Source: Tenericutes bacterium ADurb.BinA124
Lineage (GTDB): Bacteria > Bacillota_I > Bacilli_A > ML615J-28 > CAG-698
Direction: 5' to 3'
Assembly: GCA_002068415.1 (NCBI GenBank)
Contig: MVZM01000016.1
Coordinates: 1 to 38,682 of the forward strand
Length of the DNA: 38,682 nt
In this document: one piece after another, positions 9,809 through 18,263 of the stretch
Position numbering within the stretch: position 1 is the first letter of the stretch
How the letters are laid out: each line of letters opens with the position of its first letter
The notes under the pieces: model-generated
The model's input: the letters and a program-made list of their open reading frames with translations, nothing else
The model's database searches: none
What the model was told of the DNA's origin: nothing
Position numbers and translations under genes: made by a program

Positions 9809-12000
9809 ATACTACCTCTTTCTTTTTTTCGGAATAATAACATCAATGCCCCCCAAAACAGCCACACCGGAGCCGTAAATATTTTTAAACATCCGCGTTC
9901 AGTTTCCGGTTCGGGCTCAGGTTCTGGTTCGGTCTTCACTTTGGGATATGAAAATAAACTAGGATCCAATCGTTCGCCGTCACTTGGGTCATAGTAGCCG
10001 AAAGCCATCATTTCCCGACTGATTTTCACATCTAAAATATGGATTAAGTGCCCTAATTCCTGAACAAAAAAATCCCTTTGGAAATTAGAATTAATAGCAG
10101 AAGCCATTGTTTGTACATCGAGCATCTTTTCCATCAGTTTTTGGTAATCTGCCGGGTTCTCACAATCCATTTCTATCATTTCATCGACATAATTTAAAAA
10201 CATCGTTTGCTTAGCTTCATTAATCATCGCTGTTTGAACATATTGTTTTAAACCAATGAGGCCATGATTAATCACCAAGCTGGTCTTAACTAAGGGTGAA
10301 AGCGCCGGATAGCGAAAGACCCCGGTTTTGATGGATGCGGAAACATCCGCCAAGCCCACGACATTTTGACTGGCAAAAAAGGCGACACCATCAGCGGCTC
10401 TCGTGGCAATAAATTGATCATGATTGATTTCTAAAGAATATCCATAATAAGTAGGCGCAATGCCGGATGCTAAAAACGATAAGTTTTTCATTTGCTTCAT
10501 AATCGCTAAGGAATCTTTTTCAACGACATCCGCACTGCCGGTATAAATCATCGGACATAATAAGTCCAAATAACCTCGCTTAACCCAAGTTTGCCAATCT
10601 TGCATACATGTCGCTTTCGCATTATTAATATCAGCTACAACATCGGCGGAAATAATAATATCAGGTTTAAGGCGACGCAAAGTTTGGGAAAACACTTTAA
10701 CGGCATTGGTAATATTGTTTTGGCGCCATTGATTCCATTTTGCCAAGTTGGCACTTTGTTTAATTAAAGTCCGTACATCACCCGTTAATCCATAAGCTTC
10801 CTTAAACCTCGTTTCCGGTAATAATCCATACCCGCTATCCCGAATCGGACTTTGCGCATAGTTATTGTCATCATAACGGATATAATCAAGCTGAAGACCT
10901 GCAAAATCATATTTTTCAATCATTTCCGAAAAAACATTTGTTAAGAAAGTAAGAACTTCAGGATTGGAAGGATCCAAAAAATAACTCCCTCCATAAACAT
11001 TGGGGTGTAAGGTCAAACCTTGATAATCTTCCAATAACCATTCATCCTTGATGGAGGCCGCTTTGTAACTTGCATCACCGCCATTAAAGGTGTGGCACCA
11101 GGCATGAACATCAATGCCAACTTTCCGGCACTCACCGATTAAAGCAGCAATATAATCATTTTGATACTCTTCACCATAAGTAAAGCTCGCTACTTGCGGA
11201 TGGGTACTCATTAATTCCGAACGGTAACTTACATAGCCATTCCAAAGCGTCTCTACAAATAAGGTATTAAAGCCGAGGCTTTTTACTTCCTGGACAAAGG
11301 CTTGTAAATTCGCTAAATTATCTTCCTTTAAACTCGCCGCATTGGGACGATGCCAAAGAGCGCGAATCTCGGTGGTTTGCGAATAGGAGGTTAAATATTT
11401 AATCGACAAGGCTCGAGCTTCAATATCTTTGGCTAGTTGGCTAACTTGGTTAATTTCAGAAGCGGTTGGATTTTCTTTTCCGACGATTTCATCGATTACC
11501 AGTTGATCCTCTCGGTTTAATTCTAGCAGCTGATTAACGAAAACCTCATCAAAACGATATCCTACTGCAATGGCATGTTCGTATTCGACAGTGGCAGTTT
11601 GTAAGAAACGATGAGCTAAAAATTGCGAGCTTAGTAAGGGATCCCTCGCAATAATAATCTTTTTGGTTTTCCAATCAATGGTGACTTGGTCACCTACTTT
11701 CACATTCATTAATTGGTCTTTTTTAGTTCCGTGCCCTGAAATGATATATCCTCCTCCTTCCATCGTCGCCTTGGTATTGCAATCAATCACAAAATGATCT
11801 TTGTTAACAGCAATTTCATAACCCCACTGATTGGCCGGAGATTTCAGTGAAGCGTTAAAACTATAATAAACTAAATAATTATCATACCGAGTGATGTCTT
11901 TTCCGTTGAGATAGTCATCAACGATAATTGTTGATGAAGCATAAACGCGAACACCCGCAACCATCATTATCAGTAATAATACCGCTAGGATTTTTCTCAT
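9805..12000 (-). CDS. Secreted GHL10-type glycoside hydrolase with C-terminal membrane anchor
   Basis: The 731-residue protein starts with a clear signal peptide (hydrophobic core about residues 5-20). A family-10-like glycosyl hydrolase domain (GHL10/PF02638; about residues 205-530) begins at 'EIRALWHRP' and carries 'GFNTLFVETLWNG', 'GIDVHAWCHTFN' and 'GLQLDYIRYDD', the last holding the probable catalytic acid. The N-terminal 170 residues and an alpha-helical C-terminal part are unassigned. It ends with an EPEPEPE linker, ERGC, a hydrophobic segment and RKK, as in the neighbouring phosphodiester glycosidase. The ATG at 12000 is preceded by AAGGAAG. It is the first gene of the second operon, behind a promoter with an operator palindrome. 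GHL10 proteins are thought to cut polysaccharides at the cell surface; the substrate is unknown. Confidence 0.93.
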   Translation of the reverse strand: MRKILAVLLLIMMVAGVRVYASSTIIVDDYLNGKDITRYDNYLVYYSFNASLKSPANQWGYEIAVNKDHFVIDCNTKATMEGGGYIISGHGTKKDQLMNVKVGDQVTIDWKTKKIIIARDPLLSSQFLAHRFLQTATVEYEHAIAVGYRFDEVFVNQLLELNREDQLVIDEIVGKENPTASEINQVSQLAKDIEARALSIKYLTSYSQTTEIRALWHRPNAASLKEDNLANLQAFVQEVKSLGFNTLFVETLWNGYVSYRSELMSTHPQVASFTYGEEYQNDYIAALIGECRKVGIDVHAWCHTFNGGDASYKAASIKDEWLLEDYQGLTLHPNVYGGSYFLDPSNPEVLTFLTNVFSEMIEKYDFAGLQLDYIRYDDNNYAQSPIRDSGYGLLPETRFKEAYGLTGDVRTLIKQSANLAKWNQWRQNNITNAVKVFSQTLRRLKPDIIISADVVADINNAKATCMQDWQTWVKRGYLDLLCPMIYTGSADVVEKDSLAIMKQMKNLSFLASGIAPTYYGYSLEINHDQFIATRAADGVAFFASQNVVGLADVSASIKTGVFRYPALSPLVKTSLVINHGLIGLKQYVQTAMINEAKQTMFLNYVDEMIEMDCENPADYQKLMEKMLDVQTMASAINSNFQRDFFVQELGHLIHILDVKISREMMAFGYYDPSDGERLDPSLFSYPKVKTEPEPEPEPETERGCLKIFTAPVWLFWGALMLLFRKKERGSI

Positions 12001-12022
12001 TTGTTTATCTTCCTTTTTCCTA

Positions 12023-12051
12023 ATTATAACATTTAATTTTAAACTTGTATA
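12023..12051 (-). promoter_or_regulatory. Promoter of the GHL10 operon
   Basis: On the minus strand, TATACA (12046-12051), a 17-base spacer and TATAAT (12023-12028) stand about 25 bases upstream of the gene start. The -35 lies wholly inside the TTGTATATACAA palindrome. Confidence 0.75.
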
Positions 12052-12056
12052 TACAA
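12045..12056. promoter_or_regulatory. Candidate GntR/UTRA operator, perfect palindrome
   Basis: TTGTATATACAA is a perfect 12-base palindrome of the HutC/TreR-type operator class. It contains the -35 of the GHL10 operon promoter. Its position relative to the promoter matches the sites at 3843 and 22358 to within one or two bases. Confidence 0.7.
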
Positions 12057-12146
12057 ATAAAAGGGGAATTAATTCCTTTGGTTTTTTTCATCCATCACTA
12101 GAATTATTGACAGACCTTTTTTGAAAACAAATGACGATTCACAATT

Positions 12147-12174
12147 AAAAAAGTGCCAATTTATGACACTTTTT
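12147..12174 (-). terminator. Terminator of the transporter/GH84 operon
   Basis: On the minus strand an AAAAAGTG/CACTTTTT stem (12148-12155 with 12167-12174) is followed by a T run. The UAA stop of the regulator gene (12173-12175) falls in the 5' arm. Confidence 0.8.
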
Positions 12175-13816
12175 AAATCGTAAACTTATGGGAAAAGTTC
12201 ACATGTTCGGCATTGAAAAAGGTTCTTCTGTAAAGAACAGCCCGCCCATTAACCAAGTGGATTAGAGTACTGCAATATAGCGCCGGACTTCCTACGGAAA
12301 GATGCAAAACTTCCGCGGCCCGACCACTTAATCCCCTTGCTTCAACCGTCATTTGGCAAGACAAAGAATGCCAATGCAATTGTTCTTTCGCATATTGTTT
12401 AAACGAGCCTTTAAAAATCGATGCCTGCAAATCTTCGTACATATTAGCCGGCAAATACATTCGTTCAAATAACATCGGTTTATTATCTAAAGTAACCATT
12501 CGTTCCACATAATACAAAAGATCACCTATTTTAAGTTGTAAACGTAAAGCTAATAATTCATCCGCCGCACGCTTTTCAAATACTAATACCCTTATTTGAA
12601 AATCGCCTTTACTATTTTGTTCGTTTGCAAAGGAAAATAAGGGGTTATCGTCAAAATCGATATTTTGTTTGTTATAAGTAACAAATGTTCCCCGCCCTTT
12701 ATGGCGATAAACTAAACCATCCGTTAGTAAATTGTTAATGGCTTGACGGACGGTCATTCTTGTGACTTTATAATAAGCGGCCAATTCAACTTCACTGGGA
12801 ATAATGTCGCCGTGTTTATATTTTCCTTCCAAAATATCGTGACGCAAATCATTTTCAATCTTTTGATAGCGATGTTTTTGCAAATCTTGATGTTTTTTAT
12901 AAAGGCGAAGTTCATATAAAACATAAGAATTACTGATTTCTGAAAAACCCGAGGCTTTAAAATAATCAATGAAATTGGTCCAGTCGACAATGACATCCGA
13001 ACAGCCCAAAGTAAATAAATGGTTGACCGCTTGTTTAACAATATTATTAGCTAATTCGGAGCCTTTTTTTTCAGGAAAGATGGCCACCGGTCCAATCCCG
13101 CCTAAATGAGGATAGAGGGGATAAGTATTGACACTATTGGCAATTTTCGAAAAATGAGGGGTGTTAATGCGCACAAATCCCACAATCTTGTGCTTCTCTT
13201 TAGCAACGAAAAAAGCTTCCGGCTCACAATTCATAACCTCATTATACCAGCGAATCGGAAACAGTTTCCGGATTTGTTTCAGTAAATCATCGCGTTCTTG
13301 TTCCGTTTTTAAAGTCGTATACTCATAATTGTCCACCGATAACGCTGGTGGTTCCCTACAAATCAAATTGTAATTTTTATAAGCGATATTAAAACGATGA
13401 TTTTTGAAAAATTGATGAACATGGTCGTTGTTTAATAAAAACAATCCGGAAAACAAACAATCGTTGTCACCACCGATGTACAGTACGGCTTTTTCCTTGG
13501 CGGTGCAAATACGGATGGCATCGCTGATTAAAAGCGAACCATAACCTTGATTACGAAATTTAGGATTAACAAACAAAAACGCAAGATAGGCATGGTCCTG
13601 TAGTTTTTTATCATTGCTATGATTAAATTTTAAAACCATACTCCCGATGTATTCTTCTTGATAATAAAGAGAATAGGAGCCGTCATCAACAAGTTCTTTG
13701 GAATCCAAGATTTTTTCTTGAAATAAACGTTTAGTAAGGGGGTAGCTTGAACCAAATTCCTGATTCCAATAAACTAAAATATCGTCTTGGGAAGCAGTAA
13801 TGGTCTTTCGCTTCAT
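12173..13816 (-). CDS. Transcriptional regulator: tandem GNAT domains fused to GntR-UTRA
   Basis: The 547-residue protein is a fusion. Residues about 1-150 form a GNAT acetyltransferase domain with 'FVNPKFRNQGYGSLL', an acetyl-CoA loop. Residues about 160-305 form a second GNAT-like domain whose loop (KKGSELAN) is degenerate. Residues about 315-385 are a GntR winged helix ('SEVELAAYYKVTRMTVRQA', 'HKGRGTFV'). The rest is a UTRA ligand-binding domain, as in HutC/NagR/TreR regulators, which sense sugars, often phosphorylated ones. The ATG overlaps the nanE stop in an ATGA. As the last gene of the operon it probably represses its own operon, the GHL10 operon and the lipoprotein through the inverted-repeat sites. 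What the GNAT part acetylates, perhaps a deacetylated aminosugar, is unknown. Confidence 0.93.
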   Translation of the reverse strand: MKRKTITASQDDILVYWNQEFGSSYPLTKRLFQEKILDSKELVDDGSYSLYYQEEYIGSMVLKFNHSNDKKLQDHAYLAFLFVNPKFRNQGYGSLLISDAIRICTAKEKAVLYIGGDNDCLFSGLFLLNNDHVHQFFKNHRFNIAYKNYNLICREPPALSVDNYEYTTLKTEQERDDLLKQIRKLFPIRWYNEVMNCEPEAFFVAKEKHKIVGFVRINTPHFSKIANSVNTYPLYPHLGGIGPVAIFPEKKGSELANNIVKQAVNHLFTLGCSDVIVDWTNFIDYFKASGFSEISNSYVLYELRLYKKHQDLQKHRYQKIENDLRHDILEGKYKHGDIIPSEVELAAYYKVTRMTVRQAINNLLTDGLVYRHKGRGTFVTYNKQNIDFDDNPLFSFANEQNSKGDFQIRVLVFEKRAADELLALRLQLKIGDLLYYVERMVTLDNKPMLFERMYLPANMYEDLQASIFKGSFKQYAKEQLHWHSLSCQMTVEARGLSGRAAEVLHLSVGSPALYCSTLIHLVNGRAVLYRRTFFNAEHVNFSHKFTI

Positions 13817-14490
13817 TTAAAACACTCCACAAAAGTTTTGGTAATTTCACTCGGCCTAGTGATGGCTGTTCCAATGACCACCGCAAAGGGTTTTTTCGCC
13901 AACACGCGTTTTAAATCACGCGGGTTTCTAATTCTTCCTTCCGCAAGCACCGGAATCTGTAATTTCTTCACACATTTACTAAGTAATTTAAGATCCGGTC
14001 CTCGTTGTTTTTTAGTATAAGCAGTATACCCGGAAAGGGTTGTGGAAACGAAATCCGCTCCGGCTTGCTGGGCCATCACCGCTTCTTCAAAGTTTGAAAT
14101 ATCGGCCATTGCCAAACGATTTTCAGCATGAATGAGCGAAATTAAGCCAACCAGGGATTCTTGCTTGGGGCGACGACGGTTCGTTCCGTCCAAAGCAATA
14201 ATTTCACAGCCACTTTCTAAAAGTTTCCTAACCTCTTGCTTCGTTGGCGTAATGTAGACTTCCGAGTCCGGATAATCTTTCTTAATTAAACCGATAACGA
14301 TGGTATCATTGAAGGCTTTAATCGCTTTGATATCATCAAGACCCGCTGCCCGGATGGCCCCGGCCCCACCAATTAAAGCGGCGGTCGCCATTTTAGCCAT
14401 TATTATTGGGTCTCTTAGCGGTTCACCTTCCTTAGCTTGGCAGGAAACAATTAAGCGGTTTTTTAGTTTTTCCAAAATTAATGTTTTCAT
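13813..14490 (-). CDS. nanE: N-acetylmannosamine-6-phosphate 2-epimerase
   Basis: The 225-residue protein has the usual NanE length and pattern: 'LIVSCQAKEGEPL' at the N-terminus, 'GGAGAIRAAG', 'IGLIKKDYPDSEVYITPT', 'IALDGTNRRRP', 'STTLSGYT' and 'PVLAEGRI', ending in a phosphate-binding 'VVIGTAITRP'. It is a cytoplasmic TIM barrel converting ManNAc-6-P to GlcNAc-6-P. I use the ATG at 14490, one base after the stop of the GH84 gene, rather than an in-frame GTG at 14541 inside that gene. The Shine-Dalgarno is weak, so translation is probably coupled. No nanA or nanK is present in the window. ManNAc-6-P must therefore be made elsewhere, or the epimerase serves another route from the imported glycan. 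Confidence 0.95.
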   Translation of the reverse strand: MKTLILEKLKNRLIVSCQAKEGEPLRDPIIMAKMATAALIGGAGAIRAAGLDDIKAIKAFNDTIVIGLIKKDYPDSEVYITPTKQEVRKLLESGCEIIALDGTNRRRPKQESLVGLISLIHAENRLAMADISNFEEAVMAQQAGADFVSTTLSGYTAYTKKQRGPDLKLLSKCVKKLQIPVLAEGRIRNPRDLKRVLAKKPFAVVIGTAITRPSEITKTFVECFK

Positions 14491-14491
14491 T

Positions 14492-16195
14492 TTAATGATT
14501 GGGCCAGCGTTTGTACTCAAAAACGCGATACCATTCTCCACCTCTTCGTTTGGAAATTAACTTTGTAAACTCTTCTTCCGTTAGGATCTTTTTTTCAATA
14601 AGCAAGTAATCAAGAATCTTTCCGCCCGAAAATTTTATATTTTCTAAAAAAACCAGTAACTTAGCTTTATCGACCTCAGCTTTAATGATGTAATTGACCC
14701 ATTTTTCTTCCTCAATCACTCTTTTAAGCCACGGGCTTAACTCTTCAATAATCGGTTCATTAAGCTTTAACAATTGGCGAGCGCTATCCGCAACAGCTTT
14801 CATATAATGCTTAATGGCAGGATAATCATGCTTTTCCACCATTTGTTTTTCTATTAGTAACTGTCCATGGGACAAAACATTCGGATAATTATAATCAAAG
14901 AAAGCTTGTCCTAAACTAGCAAATGTAGGACTAACACTCTTTAAAGCTCGGTCAAAAGATTTTGTATAATCATAACGGCCGCTGTTCCAAGCATAGTGGG
15001 CCATAGTAATCATCGCAATTTTCGAAATGTGATAATGAAGGCTTGGATTAATTAAATAGCCCTCCGCATAATCACTTAAGTTAACGGCGCGATTTTTAAT
15101 CGGAGCGATAAATTCCCGCACCCCATAAGTAAAATCGCTAACCGGAAAATTGTCCCAAATAAAAATAGGCTTCGCAAAGGCTTCTGCTGTTTGTTTGGCA
15201 TCATTTTCGGTAATGACTTCCGCACAAACCCGGTCCCCTGTCCAAAAAACAATGATTTCGTCATCTAAGAAGTCCTTTAAATCTTGGCGATATTCGGTAG
15301 CCCCGATTTGATGATATTCGGTGGGACACATCACTAAAACCGGTTCAACCACATGGGCTTTTAAGAAGTCAAAAACTTTATTGCAAATATGAGCATGAGC
15401 AATCCCCGGCCGCTTAAACAAGCGTAAATTATCACCGCTGAGTTGATAATCAATATCATCTAAAAACAAGCCGAAGTGGTCGACACCAACATCAATCATT
15501 TGTTTTAATTTTAAAAACAAGCGTTCAAAATCCTCATCACCAACATATTTAAAAGCGTCTTTTGGTTTTTGCGCATGCCCCGGGGAAATACAATAATAAA
15601 AATCAATGTTGCGGGCTGCTAATTTATCTTTGATAGCACAAAGGTCTTGAAACTGTTGTTCGGGATATGGTTCATACCATTTTTCCCGATGGTAGGGATC
15701 AGTTTTAGGAGCATACATAAACGCATTTAAGCGATATTGATCCATAAAGTCGGCCATTTCTAAATGTTCTTCCAAGGTCCATGGTTCACCATAGTAGCCT
15801 TCTACAATCCCACGAACTCGAAAGGACGGTTCATCCTCAATCAAAATTATCGGTAAAGAATAACCAGTACTTGTTTTTTTGACTAAATCATTAAGCATCT
15901 TAAAAGCATAGCGGATACCGCGCATATTAACGGCTTTAATAATAATTTTATTATCGGTCACAATGTTTAAATAATAGGCGTCGGCTTTTAAACTTTCATC
16001 ATAATGAACATATAGCTTTAAGCCGGGGTTTTTAACTTCAAAGCACTCACTATCAAGTAAATCGGAAAAATGAGCATCCATTTTAAAACTTACCGTCCGC
16101 CCATTGATATCAATAGGGATTTTCCCATCAAAATTTAAAACACCGTCAATGGTGTAAACATCCTTACACAAATAGGTTTTTTCATTAAACTCCAT
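14492..16195 (-). CDS. GH84-type beta-N-acetylglucosaminidase, cytoplasmic
   Basis: The 567-residue protein has an N-terminal alpha/beta domain (about 1-125) and a GH84 catalytic barrel (PF07555; from 'FRVRGIVEGYYGEPWT'). The motifs 'NAFMYAPKTDPYHREKWYE' and 'GLFLDDIDY' hold the paired Asp residues used in substrate-assisted catalysis. GH84 enzymes remove terminal beta-GlcNAc, including from O-GlcNAc proteins and hyaluronan fragments. No signal peptide or membrane segment is visible, whereas many known bacterial GH84 enzymes are secreted. It should therefore act on oligosaccharides brought in by the adjacent transporter. It lacks the long C-terminal binding modules of clostridial relatives. 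The start (ATG at 16195) is two bases after the stop of the preceding gene. Confidence 0.95.
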   Translation of the reverse strand: MEFNEKTYLCKDVYTIDGVLNFDGKIPIDINGRTVSFKMDAHFSDLLDSECFEVKNPGLKLYVHYDESLKADAYYLNIVTDNKIIIKAVNMRGIRYAFKMLNDLVKKTSTGYSLPIILIEDEPSFRVRGIVEGYYGEPWTLEEHLEMADFMDQYRLNAFMYAPKTDPYHREKWYEPYPEQQFQDLCAIKDKLAARNIDFYYCISPGHAQKPKDAFKYVGDEDFERLFLKLKQMIDVGVDHFGLFLDDIDYQLSGDNLRLFKRPGIAHAHICNKVFDFLKAHVVEPVLVMCPTEYHQIGATEYRQDLKDFLDDEIIVFWTGDRVCAEVITENDAKQTAEAFAKPIFIWDNFPVSDFTYGVREFIAPIKNRAVNLSDYAEGYLINPSLHYHISKIAMITMAHYAWNSGRYDYTKSFDRALKSVSPTFASLGQAFFDYNYPNVLSHGQLLIEKQMVEKHDYPAIKHYMKAVADSARQLLKLNEPIIEELSPWLKRVIEEEKWVNYIIKAEVDKAKLLVFLENIKFSGGKILDYLLIEKKILTEEEFTKLISKRRGGEWYRVFEYKRWPNH

Positions 16196-16197
16196 TT

Positions 16198-17163
16198 TTA
16201 CCCTCCCTTAACCTCCCCTGGATGAATAGTAATCGCTTCACTGCCAATCGCTTCATTAAGAGCTTCAACAGTAATAGCCTCATTATTAGGACAAATCATC
16301 CTCGTTTGACGTGCTTTCGAAAACGGGACTTTTCTAATTTCTCCGTCAAGCAAGCGATATAAATAAGTTTCATGCCAAACCGCTTTTGACACCTTAGCTT
16401 TGGTTGCTTGCGCATGGAAACCCTCATTCCCAAATTGGTCAATGGCATTGACCCGTTTGAATTCCGCATCGTCGATCCCGTGACCCTTAGAGAAAAACAA
16501 AGGACTGAAAAAATCATCGGGGCGGTTATTTTCTAAATGGTATTGCGCTCTGATGTTCATATATTGGGGAATAGTTGTCGTTTTGATAAGCTCAATATGT
16601 AACTGTAAATAATCAATAATCGGACTATAAACACTCATTCTTAAAACATCACCGGGGAAATAATTATAGATAACACTTCTGGGATTAGTGACATTCCAAG
16701 AATTGATTTCCCGACGCTTGACATTTCCGTTTAGCTCGGAAGCATCTTGGTATATATAACGCCAAAAGGGTCGATAAGCCAGTTTCGGGCTCGACTGGTT
16801 TAATTCCATACTAAAATCATTGCTTAGATAAGTGGGGCCAAGGCCCAAACCGGCATCGCTTTCAAAGTGGCTTTTACCACCCATGTAAATACTGGGAACA
16901 TCCATATAACGACCTTGGCCGTCAAGATTAAAGCGTGCTTCATCGGGCGTAAATTCACCCAGTTCAATCACGCCTTCAATTCCCAACCAAGCATCAAACG
17001 AAGAAAAAACTTTCCGATACCAAGCCCCTAAAAAACAAGGCGGCGAAGTCATTGGGGCCTTTTCATTTACAATCGGGCCCCGATAAACTTTGGGATTCAG
17101 AAAAGGACGAACATCAAAGGCCCGGCTGTCATAAGTCGGAACAACTTGAATCCTTAGTGACAT
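16198..17163 (-). CDS. Conserved protein of unknown family (paralogue of 8849-9808)
   Basis: The 321-residue protein is a close paralogue of the one at 8849, alike over its whole length with about 60% identical residues by eye. Long shared blocks include 'CFLGAWYRKVFSS', 'PSIYMGGKS' and 'SSPKLAYRPFWRYIY'. No family is recognised. It is beta-rich, without signal peptide or membrane segment. The ATG at 17163 (AAAGGAATG just upstream) gives an N-terminus, MSLRIQVVP, that lines up with MSLAIRVIP of the other copy. A longer reading from 17256 lacks that support and would overlap the preceding gene. It sits one base after the TIM-barrel gene and directly before the GH84 gene, so it should take part in intracellular processing of the same glycan. 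That role is inferred from position. Confidence 0.88.
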   Translation of the reverse strand: MSLRIQVVPTYDSRAFDVRPFLNPKVYRGPIVNEKAPMTSPPCFLGAWYRKVFSSFDAWLGIEGVIELGEFTPDEARFNLDGQGRYMDVPSIYMGGKSHFESDAGLGLGPTYLSNDFSMELNQSSPKLAYRPFWRYIYQDASELNGNVKRREINSWNVTNPRSVIYNYFPGDVLRMSVYSPIIDYLQLHIELIKTTTIPQYMNIRAQYHLENNRPDDFFSPLFFSKGHGIDDAEFKRVNAIDQFGNEGFHAQATKAKVSKAVWHETYLYRLLDGEIRKVPFSKARQTRMICPNNEAITVEALNEAIGSEAITIHPGEVKGG

Positions 17164-17164
17164 T

Positions 17165-17866
17165 TCATTCCTTTTTTGGCAACTCGGCAATCGCTTTTTT
17201 AAATTGTTTGATTTGCGAAACCATTTTATCGATGTCATGACCCATAACAATGGCACCGATCATAATCCCTTTCACCCCGCATTTCGCAATCGCTTTGACA
17301 TCGCTCGGATACAGTAACCTTTGGGAAGGCAAAACGGTTGGAATGCTGGAAACTTGGGAAAAAGTTAAGTAATACCCCAAATCACGGGCATTAAGGCGTA
17401 AGCCATATTCTTCATGCGGAAGAATGGATAATTCTAAAATATCCGCAATAAAGGAATTGGTAATGGTTTTAACTTCTTCTAGACTGTAACTATAGTCAAT
17501 AGCAAATAGATTGACGACATCGGAACGACCGGTTAATGACACCGGCATGTGATGACCGTATAAGGAGATAAAATCAAAACCCATTTCAACTAATTCTTCG
17601 ATAACCGCTTCGCTAGTTTTCGTGTCCTGCCCGGCAACAACGCCGACCGGAACCGGACAATCGCGAAGGATGGCTTCTAAAATCGGGCGTTGTTCGGCCA
17701 AAGTGCCAAATTTAACTAAACTGGCATTATGAAAAAGGTTGATGTGAACTTTAATGGCATCGGCGCCGGCTTCCCAAGCAGCTTTAGCCATTTCATAAGT
17801 GTTTTCCGGTAAACTGACGACCAAGGTCATAGGCTTGGTCTTAAGACTTGTTAGAATGCGACTCAT
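17165..17866 (-). CDS. TIM-barrel protein, probable phosphosugar-binding enzyme
   Basis: The 233-residue protein reads as a (beta/alpha)8 barrel of the ribulose-phosphate-binding kind: 'LVVSLPENTYEMAKAAWEAGADAIKVHINL', then 'PVGVVAG', 'GFDFISLYGH' and a C-terminal 'GVKGIMIGAIVMG' that resembles a phosphate-binding loop. It is not NanE, which lies three genes downstream, but shares the general fold and size. I cannot assign a reaction; an epimerase or aldolase acting on a sugar phosphate is most likely. The ATG at 17866 follows GGAAG at good spacing, while a TTG at 17881 is less likely. It overlaps the preceding membrane-protein gene by 26 bases. Confidence 0.85.
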   Translation of the reverse strand: MSRILTSLKTKPMTLVVSLPENTYEMAKAAWEAGADAIKVHINLFHNASLVKFGTLAEQRPILEAILRDCPVPVGVVAGQDTKTSEAVIEELVEMGFDFISLYGHHMPVSLTGRSDVVNLFAIDYSYSLEEVKTITNSFIADILELSILPHEEYGLRLNARDLGYYLTFSQVSSIPTVLPSQRLLYPSDVKAIAKCGVKGIMIGAIVMGHDIDKMVSQIKQFKKAIAELPKKE

Positions 17867-18263
17867 TTTTCTTCCTTTCAATTAAATTATAGATTTTTTT
17901 ATAAAGATAAAAACTACCGTAATAAATTATTTGATAATAAGCAATAAACCGAAAGGTTTCAATCGGCATCGTTATTATATTCTTTTTCAACAATTGTAAA
18001 TCGATTAGACGAATCAATAAACTGATAATTATCGCCACGGCAATGTTGAAAACAGTGCGGTAGAATAACTTTAATCCTGTGGAAAAATGGGCTTGATTAC
18101 CTTTAGTGATGGTTAAAATGACAAGATCCACAAAAAAGGTATTAATTATTCCGAGAATGAGACCAATGAACAAATGTTGAAATCCCATCATAAAATGAAC
18201 AACGACAACCACCATACCGATAACCCATGATCTTAAAAGAAATATCTTTAATTGATCTTTCAT
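17841..18263 (-). CDS. Small integral membrane protein in the sugar-transport operon
   Basis: The 140-residue protein has about four membrane segments: two around residues 10-52, one near 73-92 and one near 103-124. It ends in a Lys/Asn/Ser-rich tail. I recognise no family. The ATG shares one base with the stop of the LplC-type permease (TAATG), and the gene overlaps the TIM-barrel gene downstream, so it is translated as part of the transporter operon. It could be an accessory subunit of the importer, or a YesL-like helper. Both are guesses from position. Confidence 0.75.
   Translation of the reverse strand: MKDQLKIFLLRSWVIGMVVVVVHFMMGFQHLFIGLILGIINTFFVDLVILTITKGNQAHFSTGLKLFYRTVFNIAVAIIISLLIRLIDLQLLKKNIITMPIETFRFIAYYQIIYYGSFYLYKKIYNLIERKKNESHSNKS

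Noticed and set aside
9900..9945. Repetitive DNA coding the EPEPEPE linker of the GHL10 protein as a tandem-repeat locus
   Set aside because: It is a short low-complexity protein linker, not a regular DNA repeat array.
12045..12056. Reading the TTGTATATACAA palindrome as a trehalose (TreR) operator
   Set aside because: No trehalose gene is present, and the local GntR-UTRA protein with its related sites is the simpler explanation.
14491..14541. GTG start of nanE 17 codons upstream
   Set aside because: It lies inside the GH84 gene and the added residues are not part of NanE proteins.
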